Below are positions 9,414 to 19,021 of a stretch of DNA of 36,419 nucleotides, piece after piece. Under the pieces are notes generated by a model that saw only the letters and a program-made list of their open reading frames with translations, ran no database searches and had not been told where the DNA came from. This DNA is from Deltaproteobacteria bacterium (GTDB lineage: Bacteria; Desulfobacterota; Binatia; UTPRO1), in assembly GCA_005879405.1 (NCBI GenBank), contig VBKW01000202.1, positions 1 through 36,419 of the forward strand, in the 5' to 3' direction. Position numbers and translations under genes: made by a program. The first letter of the stretch is position 1; every line of letters starts with the position of its first letter.

Positions 9414-9621
9414 CCGAAGCGGGATCTGTCCGTCGCGCGACGGGCAGCATCTCACGACGGCGGCGCGGTGGCAGGAGGGCGGGAGCTCTTCTCTGCACCC
9501 GTGGTGCGCAAACTTACCCTCTTGCGCACGTCGGGTGCAGAGAAGAGCTCCCGCCCTCCTGCCACCGCGCCGCCGCCGTGAGGAGACGCTACGCCTTCGC
9601 GACGGACAGATCCCGCTTCGG
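9414..9621. repeat. Long quasi-palindrome (imperfect inverted repeat) with nested arms
   Basis: Outer arms 9414-9437/9598-9621 (24/24), inner arms 9451-9501/9532-9582 (50/51), central stem 9504-9511/9522-9529 (8/8), loop 10 nt. Confidence 0.95.
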
Positions 9622-10842
9622 GACCTCGCGCATGAGGACGTCGGACGCTTCTTCGGGCGTGTCGGCGGCCTGCATGCGTTGCACGCCTTCGCTGACCGTC
9701 TTGCGCGTCATGAGTATCCCGTAGCTCTCGAGGATGCGCCGCACCATGTCGTAATGGGTGTCGATCGATTGCGTGACCGACAGGTAGCCGTGCTGCGCGG
9801 CGCGCTGACGCTCCCAGAACGCGAGCGGCGTCATCTGGAAGAAGTCGATGTCGTTTTCCGTCGGCTCGATGAGGATGATGTCGCCCTTGAAGTTCGGATC
9901 GTCCTGGTACTGGCGCAGCCCGAGCTGCAGGCGCGAGTGCAGGAGCGTCCGCAGCACCTGGTTCAGGATCATCAGCATGCCGCGGTCGGCGAGCTGCATG
10001 CTCTCGGCGACGTAGTCGTCCTTCTGCGGATCGTACTTGCGGACGACGCGGTTCGAGAACGGCCGGAATGGGTTGTAGCAGATGATGAGATCGGCGCCGT
10101 GTTCGATCGCGACGTCGATGTTCGCGGTGCGCCGCACGCCGCCGTCGACGTAGTCGACGCCGCGGATGCGCGCCGGACAGTAGAAGCCGGGCAGCGCCGT
10201 CGACGCCTGCACCGCCTCGGAGATGCTGAGCGAGCTGTCCTCGTCGTGGCCGAAGACGACACGCTCCGCCGAGTCGAGGTTCATCGCGACGATGTGCCCC
10301 GACGGCAGGTAGTCGAGCGGGAACGGGAACGGGCGCGTCGTGATCAGCGCGTCGGCGATCGGCATCAGGATCTCGCGCAGGTGCGCGAGCGAGCGCTCGC
10401 GCAAGAACGACTGGACCGGGGCGCTGATGCGCTCCGCGAGCGCCGGGCTCTTCGCCACCAGGTCGAGCACTGACCCGGGGATGAATGCCGCGAGATCGAG
10501 CACGTACCGCAGCGGCTTCTCCAGGAACTCGTGGTAGTTGGGCTGGTAGAAGTCGAGCAGGCCGAACTGGGTGAACTCGGTCGAGCTACCCTCGAGGCTG
10601 CGCATCATCACCGGCGGCGTGACGCCGCTCGCGAGCGGCGCCCCCAGGAACGCGCCCGCGGAGAGACCGACGTACATGTCGAAGTCGGTCGTCTTGCGGT
10701 TCACCAGGAAGTCGTCGAACGCCTTCAAGCCGCCGAGCTTGAAGCCACCGCCGCTGATCGCGCCGCCGGCGAGCACGAGCGCAACGCGGGGGTTGCGCTT
10801 CCGAACGGTGAGATCGCTCTTCTGGACGATCGTGATTCCCAT
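9589..10842 (-). CDS. Patatin-like phospholipase family protein (possible N-terminal extension to 11094)
   Basis: VALVLAGGAISGGGFKLGGLKAFDDF; GLSAGAFLGA (GxSxG); YVDGGVRRTANIDVAIEHGADLIICYNPF (DGG). Confidence 0.88.
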   Translation of the reverse strand: MGITIVQKSDLTVRKRNPRVALVLAGGAISGGGFKLGGLKAFDDFLVNRKTTDFDMYVGLSAGAFLGAPLASGVTPPVMMRSLEGSSTEFTQFGLLDFYQPNYHEFLEKPLRYVLDLAAFIPGSVLDLVAKSPALAERISAPVQSFLRERSLAHLREILMPIADALITTRPFPFPLDYLPSGHIVAMNLDSAERVVFGHDEDSSLSISEAVQASTALPGFYCPARIRGVDYVDGGVRRTANIDVAIEHGADLIICYNPFRPFSNRVVRKYDPQKDDYVAESMQLADRGMLMILNQVLRTLLHSRLQLGLRQYQDDPNFKGDIILIEPTENDIDFFQMTPLAFWERQRAAQHGYLSVTQSIDTHYDMVRRILESYGILMTRKTVSEGVQRMQAADTPEEASDVLMREVPKRDLSVAKA

Positions 10843-11283
10843 GTCAGTCTTCCATGCGGAGCCTGCGCCGGGCGCCTCCGCCATTATGGTGGATGCGCGC
10901 GGTGTACGCAGCTGCCGCTCTCGTCGCGCCAGACCGATCAGCCGTTGGATGTCGCCGGCGAGGTCCGGATAGCGACCGCGCAGGCGCCACAAATGCCCAA
11001 CGTCGGGATCGTCGTGCGGCGACCCTCCCCACCGTGGTGCGGCCGACAGACGTCGTCCGCGCTCTGGATCGTCCACTCCCGTTCCGCGAGCCATTCCTCA
11101 CGCCACCCCGAAGCAGCAAGCTGTGTGCCACTTCCGCCATGCGCCACATTCCCGTGCTCACGTGGAAACCGGTGTGACTCCGCTCCGCGAATTGGAAACT
11201 TCACCGCCCCGTAACCCAGAAGGACGCAGAGCGTCAAGAGGGAACTTTTGATTCGGTGTGTCATCGCGACCCGACGCACGGTC

Positions 11284-12015
11284 TCACAGGAAGTGCAGCG
11301 GCGGTCGCTCCTCGAGGATTGCGTTGGCGCGCGCGAGATCCGCCGCCGTGTCGATGACGCGCCAGAATCCGGCGAACGGAAAGCCGTACAAGCCTTCGTC
11401 TGCCGCGAGCATCGCCGGGTACGTCGCGCGCGTGATGCTGAAGGTGGTGCCCGGGTCCGGCATGTAGTCGAGCACGCGCGACGAGAGCACGTGCACGCCC
11501 GCGAACATGTACGGCACGAGCGCCGTTTCGACCTCCGCCGGACGCCCGAGGAAGCGGCGGATGCGTTCCTCGCCGTCGATCTCGACGAGACCGTACCGCT
11601 GCTGCTCGGGATCGTGACGCAGGACGAGCGTCGCTGCGGCACGCCGGGCGCGGTGCGCGGCGAGGAGCGCGTCGAGTGGCAGGTCGATGATCGTGTCGCC
11701 GTTCAGCACGAGGAAGTCGTCGTCGCCGAGGAGCGACGCCGCGTTCTTGATCGCGCCGCCGGTATCGAGCAGCGGGTCCTCCGGCGAGTACACGATGCGC
11801 ACCCCCAACGTGTCGCCGCTGCCGAGCGCCGCGCGCAGCGCATCGCCTTGATGGTGAAGATTGATGATCACGTCGACGATTCCGTAGCGCCGCAGCAAGA
11901 GCAGGTTGTATTCGATGAGCGGCCGCCCGTGGACGTCGACGAGCGGCTTCGGACGATCGAGTGTCAGCGGTCGCAGCCGGGTCCCGAGACCCGCGGCGAG
12001 AATCATCGCTTTCAC
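11284..12015 (-). CDS. murU: Nucleotidyltransferase, likely N-acetylmuramate-1-phosphate uridylyltransferase
   Basis: MILAAGLGTRLRPLTLDRPKPLVDVHGRPLIEYNL; FLVLNGDTIIDLPL; directly downstream of AmgK-like kinase, GTGA overlap. Confidence 0.82.
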   Translation of the reverse strand: MKAMILAAGLGTRLRPLTLDRPKPLVDVHGRPLIEYNLLLLRRYGIVDVIINLHHQGDALRAALGSGDTLGVRIVYSPEDPLLDTGGAIKNAASLLGDDDFLVLNGDTIIDLPLDALLAAHRARRAAATLVLRHDPEQQRYGLVEIDGEERIRRFLGRPAEVETALVPYMFAGVHVLSSRVLDYMPDPGTTFSITRATYPAMLAADEGLYGFPFAGFWRVIDTAADLARANAILEERPPLHFL

Positions 12016-13097
12016 GACGAGCCCGCGTCCGCGCGCTCGGGCCAGGGGAGCGCCGCGAACTCGTCGGCGAGGCCGCCGGGGAGCGCCGTTTCGGCGATGA
12101 AGCGCCGCGCCGTCGCGACGACGTCGGGAAGGAACGCGAGCGGCGCCGGTTTCTCCTTCGCGAGCGCGACGTACTGAATGCGGCCGATCACCTTGAGCGC
12201 GCGCTGCAGCGCCAGCAAACGATAACGCCGCGCCGACGCCGCGTCGTCGGCGCCGCCACGAAGGCGCCAGTAGTGCGCACGCAGGCGGTCGACCATCGGC
12301 GCCGAGACGATCCGCGGCGTCACGCGATCGGTCAAGAGCGAAGCCAGGTCGTACTCCGGCGGCGCGAGCAGTGCGTCCTGGAAGTCGATGATGAACGGAT
12401 CGTCGCCGCGCAGGAGGATGTTCCAGCCGTGATAATCGCGGTGGCTGAGCACGAGCGGCGCGTCGGCGAGCTCGGCCGTGAGCGCGGCGAAGCTCGCCTC
12501 GAAGCCGGCGCGCGCACGCGCGGCGAGCGGCGCGCCGAGACGGCGCTCGACGCCCCACTCGAGAAAATGCTCGAGCTCCCAGCGATAGAGGCGATCGTCG
12601 AAGCGCTGCCCGAACGCGATGCTCGTGCGGTCGCGACTCGCGGTGCCGCGCTCGTGTAGGACCACGAGCGCCTCGAGCGCACGCGCGTAGAGCCTTTCCG
12701 CGTCGCGCGGCGCCTTGGCGACGCGATCCCACAGCACGACGTCGCCGCCGTCCTCGAGCAGCAGGATGCCGGCGTCGAGATCGGCCGCATACACCGCGGG
12801 GACCGCGGCGCCGATCGACGTCAGCAAGCGGTGTACGTCGAGAAACGGCAGCTCGCGCAGCGGCTCCGGAAAAATGCAGAGCTCCTCCGAGCTGAGCGGC
12901 AATCCGCTGCCGGCGAGCACCATGACCACGATCGTCGCCGGGGCGTCGCCGTCGGTCGTGCGCGCACGCAGGTACCGCCGCGCGGAGAAATCGCCGGCGA
13001 CGTGCGCCAGCGCCGTCACGCGCGCGCCCGGCCAGCGTCGGGCGACGACCGCGGCGATCGCGGGCGCGACGGCATCGCTCGTCATTCGATCGTCCAC
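12012..13097 (-). CDS. amgK: Aminoglycoside phosphotransferase-family kinase, likely AmgK (MurNAc/GlcNAc anomeric kinase)
   Basis: ARRYLRAR...APATIVVMVL; LVLSHRDYHGWNILLRGDDPFIIDFQDALLAPPEYDLASLL; paired with MurU. Confidence 0.82.
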   Translation of the reverse strand: MDDRMTSDAVAPAIAAVVARRWPGARVTALAHVAGDFSARRYLRARTTDGDAPATIVVMVLAGSGLPLSSEELCIFPEPLRELPFLDVHRLLTSIGAAVPAVYAADLDAGILLLEDGGDVVLWDRVAKAPRDAERLYARALEALVVLHERGTASRDRTSIAFGQRFDDRLYRWELEHFLEWGVERRLGAPLAARARAGFEASFAALTAELADAPLVLSHRDYHGWNILLRGDDPFIIDFQDALLAPPEYDLASLLTDRVTPRIVSAPMVDRLRAHYWRLRGGADDAASARRYRLLALQRALKVIGRIQYVALAKEKPAPLAFLPDVVATARRFIAETALPGGLADEFAALPWPERADAGSS

Positions 13098-13252
13098 CGC
13101 CGCTCCTCCTGCACCGCCGCTATCAGAGCCCGCAAAACGTTGTCAAAACAGCGCGCCAGCGCAGCGTTGCGCACGGCGTTCACCTTGACTTGCTGGGACC
13201 CCTGGCATAGTCGACACGCGTTCTCACGGCGGCGATTGCCGCGTTCCTGCAC

Positions 13253-13609
13253 ATGCTAGACCAATATCTCGGCGTCATCATCACGTTCGGGTTCGCCGCG
13301 GTGATCGTCGGCATCATGTGCGGCGCCAGCATGATTCTCGGCGTGCACCATCCCGGTCCGGTGAAGCAGCAGGTGTTCGAGTGCGGCAATCCGCCGACCG
13401 GTCCCGCGCGCGGTCGCTTCTCGGTGCGATTCTATCTCGTCGCCATTCTCTTCATCGTGTTCGACGTCGAGGTCGTGTTCTTGTATCCCTGGGCGATCGT
13501 CTTCCGCCGTCTCGGCGTGCCCGGGCTCGTCGAGATGGTCGTCTTCATCGGCGTGCTCGCGGCCGGGCTCGCGTACGTGTGGAAGAAGGGCGCGCTCGCC
13601 TGGGATTGA
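13253..13609 (+). CDS. nuoA: NADH-quinone oxidoreductase subunit A
   Basis: VKQQVFECGNPPTGPARGRFSVRFYLVAILFIVFDVEVVFLYPWAI. Confidence 0.96.
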   Translation: MLDQYLGVIITFGFAAVIVGIMCGASMILGVHHPGPVKQQVFECGNPPTGPARGRFSVRFYLVAILFIVFDVEVVFLYPWAIVFRRLGVPGLVEMVVFIGVLAAGLAYVWKKGALAWD

Positions 13610-13658
13610 GCGTGTGAAGCGCTGAGCCGACGCGAGCGCGAGGAGAGGAATCCGACGG

Positions 13659-14756
13659 GTGTGGGCTGACGCGGCGATAGCGGCCGTCAAGTCACTGGTG
13701 ATGCTGCTTCTAGCGCTCAACTTGACAGTCCTGCTCTTGTGGGTCGAGCGCAAAGGCAGCGCGCTCATCCAAGATCGCATCGGCGCCAATCGCGCCAACA
13801 TCTTCGGCGGCATCCTGCCGTTCAATCTCGGCATCGTGAACACGCTGATCGCCGACCCGATCAAGATGTTCACGAAGGAAGACGTCATTCCCGCCGGCGC
13901 CGACAAGCTCTTGCACTTCTTCGGCCCGTTCCTCGCGGTGTTTCCGGTGTTGGTGACGTTCGCCGCGGTGCCGTTCGGCGACGTCCTCGTGATCGGCGGT
14001 CGCGAGATCAACCTCCAAGTCGCGGAGCTGAACGTCGGCATCCTGTACGTGCTCGCGATGTCAGGGCTCTCCGTCTACGGCGTCGTCCTCGGCGGCTGGG
14101 CGACGAACAGCCGCTGGTCGCTCCTCGGCGCGATTCGCGGCTCCGCGCAGATGATCTCGTACGAGATCGCGATGGGACTCGGCTTGATCGGCGCGATCCT
14201 CGTCTTCGGCACGCTCGACTTACAGGCGATCGCGCGCGCCCAAGGCGCCACCATCTGGGGCGTGATCCCGGCGTGGGGCATCATCTATCAGCCGCTCGGG
14301 TTCCTGATCTTTCTCGTCGCCGGCATCGCCGAGACGAAGCGCGTGCCGTTCGATCTGCCCGAAGGCGAGTCGGAGCTGACGAGCGGGTACTTCACCGAGT
14401 ACTCGGGCAGCAAGCAGGCGACGTACATGATGAGCGACTTCGCCGAGATCGTCGTCGTCTCGGCGCTCGCGACCACGCTCTTCTTCGGCGCGTGGCAGGT
14501 GCCGTATCTCGCGCGCGACGGCTTCCATTTTCCCGGCGGCTTCGCGCTCGCGCTACCGCAAGTCGTCGTGGTCGTGATGCAGGTCGCGAGCTTCGTCCTG
14601 AAGGTGCTCATCCTCTGTTGCTTCCAGATCCTCGTGCGCTGGAGCTTGCCGCGCTACCGCTACGACCAGCTGATGGACCTCGGGTGGAAGACGCTTTTGC
14701 CACTCGCGCTCGCCAACGTGCTGATCACCGCGATCGTCATCGTGCTCGCCGGTTGA
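13659..14756 (+). CDS. nuoH: NADH-quinone oxidoreductase subunit H
   Basis: [70 protein letters not shown]. Confidence 0.97.
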   Translation: MWADAAIAAVKSLVMLLLALNLTVLLLWVERKGSALIQDRIGANRANIFGGILPFNLGIVNTLIADPIKMFTKEDVIPAGADKLLHFFGPFLAVFPVLVTFAAVPFGDVLVIGGREINLQVAELNVGILYVLAMSGLSVYGVVLGGWATNSRWSLLGAIRGSAQMISYEIAMGLGLIGAILVFGTLDLQAIARAQGATIWGVIPAWGIIYQPLGFLIFLVAGIAETKRVPFDLPEGESELTSGYFTEYSGSKQATYMMSDFAEIVVVSALATTLFFGAWQVPYLARDGFHFPGGFALALPQVVVVVMQVASFVLKVLILCCFQILVRWSLPRYRYDQLMDLGWKTLLPLALANVLITAIVIVLAG

Positions 14757-14758
14757 CG

Positions 14759-15262
14759 ATGGGATCCGTCACCTTCTTTCTCCTCGCGACCGCGCTCGTC
14801 GTCTCGGCGCTGACGGTCGTCGTGCACCCGAACCCGGTGAAGAGCGCGATGGCGCTCGTCGCGACGCTCTTCTTGCTGGCGGTCGAGTTCGTGTTTCTCG
14901 GCGCGCACATGATCGCGGCGCTGCAGGTGATCGTGTACGCGGGCGCGATCATGGTGCTCTTCCTCTTCGTGATCATGCTGCTGAACCTCTCCGACGAGGA
15001 AGCCGAGGCGCGCCGCCGCGGCCGCGCGCTCTTTCGGATCGGGGCGTGGATCGGCGGCGGCGTGCTCGCCGCCGAGCTCGCGGCGCTGTTCCTGCGCGTG
15101 CCGTTTCCCGCGCCGGCAGCGCCGCCGGCGGGCTACGGGGGAGCGGAGTCGGTCGCCACCGCGCTCTTCGTCGACTACGCCTTGCCCTTCGAGCTGACCT
15201 CGATCCTGCTGTTGATCGCGGTCATCGGCACCGTCGTCCTCGCGCAACGGCGGGCGAGCTGA
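14759..15262 (+). CDS. nuoJ: NADH-quinone oxidoreductase subunit J
   Basis: [58 protein letters not shown]. Confidence 0.95.
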   Translation: MGSVTFFLLATALVVSALTVVVHPNPVKSAMALVATLFLLAVEFVFLGAHMIAALQVIVYAGAIMVLFLFVIMLLNLSDEEAEARRRGRALFRIGAWIGGGVLAAELAALFLRVPFPAPAAPPAGYGGAESVATALFVDYALPFELTSILLLIAVIGTVVLAQRRAS

Positions 15263-15564
15263 TGGTCCCGACGAGCTGGTACCTCGCGCTCTCGGCGGTG
15301 CTCTTCGCGATCGGTGCGGTCGGCGTGCTCGTGCGCCGCAACATCATCGTCGTGTTCATGGCGATCGAGCTGATGCTGAACGCGGTGAACCTGACGTTCG
15401 TCGCGTTCGCGCGCCAGCTCGGCACGATCGACGGTCAGGTGATCGTGTTCTTCGTCATGACGGTCGCCGCCGCGGAGGCCGCCGTCGGGTTGGCGATCAT
15501 CATCGCCGCGTTCCGCAACCGTCCGACGGTGAACGCCGACGAGCTCGCCGTCTTGCGCTGGTGA
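15262..15564 (+). CDS. nuoK: NADH-quinone oxidoreductase subunit K
   Basis: [53 protein letters not shown] overlap with nuoJ. Confidence 0.96.
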   Translation: MVPTSWYLALSAVLFAIGAVGVLVRRNIIVVFMAIELMLNAVNLTFVAFARQLGTIDGQVIVFFVMTVAAAEAAVGLAIIIAAFRNRPTVNADELAVLRW

Positions 15565-15568
15565 GACG

Positions 15569-17491
15569 ATGCACGGCGGCGAGATCATCCCGACGTCGAC
15601 GCTCTGGCTGATTCCGGCGCTGCCGCTCGCCGGGTTGCTCCTCGCGATCGTTTTCGGCGACAGGAAGCGCCTCGTCACGATCGTCGCGCCGGGTGTGGTC
15701 GGCATCGCGTTCGCCGTCGCGCTCGCGTCGGTCGTGACGCTGCTGCGCGCGCCCGCGGGCGCGCGGCTCGTCGACGACGTCTATCCGTGGATCGTCGCCG
15801 GTCCCTTCCGCGCCGACGTCGCGTTCCGCGTCGACGCGCTCGCGGCGGTGATGGTGCTGATCGTGACCGGCGTCGGGTTTCTCATCCACGTCTATTCCGT
15901 CGGCTACATGGCGCACGACGAGAGCCTGCCGCGCTTCTTCGCCTATCTGAACCTCTTCATGTTCGCGATGCTGCTCCTCGTCCTCGCCGACAATCTCGTC
16001 GTGCTCTTCGTCGGCTGGGAGGGCGTCGGTCTCTGCTCATACCTGCTCATCGGGTTCTGGTACGAGAAGGACGAGAACGCCGCCGCCGGCAAGAAAGCGT
16101 TCGTGGTGAACCGCATCGGCGACCTCGGGTTCGTTCTCGGCCTGCTCCTCTTGGCGTGGAGCACGGCGGCGAACGGTGCCATCAGTCTCGACGTCGCGCA
16201 CGTCGAGGAGCACGTGCACTTGCTCGCGCCGCAGACGGCGACGGCGGTCGCGCTCCTCCTCCTCGTCGGCGCCGCCGGCAAGTCGGCGCAGCTGCCACTC
16301 TACGTCTGGCTGCCCGACGCCATGGCGGGACCGACACCGGTCTCCGCCTTGATCCACGCCGCGACGATGGTGACCGCGGGCATCTACATGATCGCGCGCC
16401 TCCACGTCGTGTTCCTCGCGAGCCCGTTCGCGCTCGAGGTCGTGGCGATCGTCGGCGCGGCGACCGCGCTCTTCGCGGCGACGATCGCCCTGGTGCAGAC
16501 CGACATCAAGAAGGTGCTCGCGTACTCGACGGTGAGCCAGCTCGGCTTCATGGTGCTTGCGCTCGGCGTCGGCGCGTTCGCGACCGCGATCTTCCACGTG
16601 ATGACGCACGCGTTCTTCAAGGCGCTGCTCTTCCTCGGCGCGGGCAGCGTCATCCACGGAATGAGCGGCGAGCAGGACGTGAGCCAGATGGGCGGACTCC
16701 GCGAAAAGATGCCGATCACGTGGTGGACGTTCCTCGTCGGCACGCTCGCGATCGCCGGCGCGCCCGGTTTCGCCGGCTTCTTCAGTAAGGACGAGATCCT
16801 CGCCCACACTTGGGGCACCGGGCACTACGCGCTCTGGGCGGTCGGTGCGTTCACCGCGGGTCTCACCGCGTTCTACATGTTCCGGCTCCTCTTCCTGACC
16901 TTCTTCGGCGAGCTGCGCGCCGCGCCCGAGATTGCGCACCACGTGCACGAGTCGCCGCCGGTCATGACGGTGCCGCTCGTGATCCTCGCGGCGCTGTCGA
17001 TCGTCGGCGGCTGGGTCGGATTGCCGGAAGGATGGCTCTGGGGGCCGGCGTTCGGCCGCTTCCTCGCGCCCGTCACCGGCCACTCCGCGCTCGGTGAGCA
17101 CGGCGCCGGCGTCGAGACGGCGCTCATGCTGGTCGCGACGCTCCTCGCCGCCGGCGGCGCGACGCTCGCGTACGTCTTCTACGTCCGCATGCCGGGTCTG
17201 CCGTACCTCTTGGCGTGGCGCTTGAAGCCCGTCTACGAGCTGCTCGTCGGCAAGTACTGGATCGACGAGCTCTACGACGCGGTCGTCGTGCGGCCGTACG
17301 TCGCGCTGTCGAATCTCCTCTGGCGCATCGTCGATCAGATGATGATCGACGGCGCGGTGAACGGCGTCGCGACCACCGTCCTCGCGAACGGCCAGCTCTG
17401 GCGCTACGTACAGGACGGTAACGTCCAGCACTACGCGCTCGTCTTCCTCGGCGGCGCGATCGCCCTCCTGTCGTACTACCTGGTGCGCTGA
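15569..17491 (+). CDS. nuoL: NADH-quinone oxidoreductase subunit L
   Basis: WEGVGLCSYLLIGFWY; GKSAQLPLYVWLPDAMAGPTPVSALIHAATMVTAGIYMIARL; AYSTVSQLGFM. Confidence 0.97.
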   Translation: MHGGEIIPTSTLWLIPALPLAGLLLAIVFGDRKRLVTIVAPGVVGIAFAVALASVVTLLRAPAGARLVDDVYPWIVAGPFRADVAFRVDALAAVMVLIVTGVGFLIHVYSVGYMAHDESLPRFFAYLNLFMFAMLLLVLADNLVVLFVGWEGVGLCSYLLIGFWYEKDENAAAGKKAFVVNRIGDLGFVLGLLLLAWSTAANGAISLDVAHVEEHVHLLAPQTATAVALLLLVGAAGKSAQLPLYVWLPDAMAGPTPVSALIHAATMVTAGIYMIARLHVVFLASPFALEVVAIVGAATALFAATIALVQTDIKKVLAYSTVSQLGFMVLALGVGAFATAIFHVMTHAFFKALLFLGAGSVIHGMSGEQDVSQMGGLREKMPITWWTFLVGTLAIAGAPGFAGFFSKDEILAHTWGTGHYALWAVGAFTAGLTAFYMFRLLFLTFFGELRAAPEIAHHVHESPPVMTVPLVILAALSIVGGWVGLPEGWLWGPAFGRFLAPVTGHSALGEHGAGVETALMLVATLLAAGGATLAYVFYVRMPGLPYLLAWRLKPVYELLVGKYWIDELYDAVVVRPYVALSNLLWRIVDQMMIDGAVNGVATTVLANGQLWRYVQDGNVQHYALVFLGGAIALLSYYLVR

Positions 17492-19021
17492 ATGACCGGG
17501 AACGTGCTGCTCAGCCTGATCGTGTGGACGCCGCTCGTCGGCGCGCTGCTCGTGCTGCTCGTGCCGCGCGATCAGCCCGATGGCGCGCGTCGCGCCGCGT
17601 TCGCGTTCTCGTCGCTGACGTTCGTGCTCTCGCTCGCGCTCTGGGCCGGGTTCCGCGCCGACACCGCCGACTTCCAGTGGATCGAACAGGGCGCGTGGGT
17701 GCCGAGCTTCGGCATCCAATACATTCTCGGCGTCGATGGCGTGAGCCTCTTTCTCGTGCTGCTCACGACGTTCCTCACCCCGCTCGTCATCCTCTTCTCC
17801 TTCGGCGACATCACGACGCGGGTGAAGGAGTACTTCTTCTTCCTGCTGATGCTCGAGACGGGAATGCTCGGCGCGTTCCTCGCGCTCGATCTCTTCCTCT
17901 TCTACGTGTTCTGGGAGCTGATGCTGATCCCGATGTACTTCATCATCGGGGTGTGGGGTGGGGCGCGGCGCATCTACGCGTCGCTCAAGTTCCTCATCTA
18001 CACGCTCGCCGCGAGCCTGCTGATGCTGGTCGCGATTCTCTATCTGGTCAGCGTCCACGCCCATGGCGCCGCGGTCACCTTCGACGTCCGCGAGCTCTAC
18101 GGCACCGTGCTGAGCCCGACCGAGCAGCTGTGGCTCTTCACCGCCTTCGCGCTCGCGTTCGCGGTGAAGGTGCCGATGTTCCCGCTCCACACCTGGCTGC
18201 CGGACGCCCACGTCGAGGCGCCGACGGGCGGCTCGGTCATCCTCGCCGGCGTGCTCCTCAAGATGGGAACGTACGGCTTCCTCCGCTTCGCGATGCCCCT
18301 CTTCCCCGACGCGACGCGCGCCGCGACGCCGCTCATCCTCGCGCTCGCCGTCGTCGGCATCCTCTACGGCGCCGCGGTCGCGATGGTGCAACCCGACTTG
18401 AAGAAGCTCGTCGCCTACTCGTCGGTGTCGCACCTCGGCTTCGTGATGCTCGGCCTCTTCGCGGTGAACACGATCGGCGTCGAGGGCGCCATCTATCAAA
18501 TGTTGAACCACGGGCTCTCGACCGGCGCGCTCTTCCTCCTCGTCGGCGTGATCTACGGCCGCCGCCACACGCGCGCGATCGCCGACTTCGGCGGCCTCTG
18601 GAAGCCGCTGCCGCGCTACGCCGCGGTCTTCCTCGTCGTGATGCTGTCGTCGATCGGCCTGCCGGGGCTGAACGGGTTCATCGGCGAGTTCCTGATCCTG
18701 CTCGGCTCGTTCGCTGCGAACCGCGCCGCGACCGTGTTCGCCAGCGGCGGTCTCGTCCTCGGCGCCGTCTACATGCTGTGGATGTTCCAGCGCGTGATCT
18801 TCGGACCGCTGCGCCACGAGGAGAACGCGCACCTGCAAGATCTGACCGGACGCGAGATCGCCGTGCTGGCGCCGGTCGTGGCGATGATCGTCGTCATGGG
18901 CGTGTACCCGCGGCCGTTCCTGCGCGCGATGGAGCCGTCGGTGAAGGCGCTCGTCGCCCGCATCGAGGCGCATGACGGGCCGGCGACACGCATCGCCGCG
19001 CGCGTGAACGGACAGCGATGA
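17492..19021 (+). CDS. nuoM: NADH-quinone oxidoreductase subunit M
   Basis: FWELMLIPMYFIIGVWGG; FPLHTWLPDAHVEAPTGGSVILAGVLLKMGTYGFLRF; AYSSVSHLGFV. Confidence 0.97.
   Translation: MTGNVLLSLIVWTPLVGALLVLLVPRDQPDGARRAAFAFSSLTFVLSLALWAGFRADTADFQWIEQGAWVPSFGIQYILGVDGVSLFLVLLTTFLTPLVILFSFGDITTRVKEYFFFLLMLETGMLGAFLALDLFLFYVFWELMLIPMYFIIGVWGGARRIYASLKFLIYTLAASLLMLVAILYLVSVHAHGAAVTFDVRELYGTVLSPTEQLWLFTAFALAFAVKVPMFPLHTWLPDAHVEAPTGGSVILAGVLLKMGTYGFLRFAMPLFPDATRAATPLILALAVVGILYGAAVAMVQPDLKKLVAYSSVSHLGFVMLGLFAVNTIGVEGAIYQMLNHGLSTGALFLLVGVIYGRRHTRAIADFGGLWKPLPRYAAVFLVVMLSSIGLPGLNGFIGEFLILLGSFAANRAATVFASGGLVLGAVYMLWMFQRVIFGPLRHEENAHLQDLTGREIAVLAPVVAMIVVMGVYPRPFLRAMEPSVKALVARIEAHDGPATRIAARVNGQR

Noticed and set aside
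9150-9581. 143-aa plus-strand ORF through the quasi-palindrome (contains PKRDLSVARRAAS)
   Set aside because: Its recognisable peptide is only the inverted copy of the patatin 3' end; the rest is low-complexity; explained better by the inverted repeat than by a gene
13185-13211. TTGACT...CATAGT as nuo promoter
   Set aside because: Spacer of 15 and weak -10; plausible location but not strong enough to list as a feature
16037-18973. 978-aa minus-strand ORF opposite nuoL/nuoM
   Set aside because: Antisense to well-conserved NuoL/NuoM; R/E/H/D-rich composition typical of the shadow frame of high-GC genes; no recognisable domain
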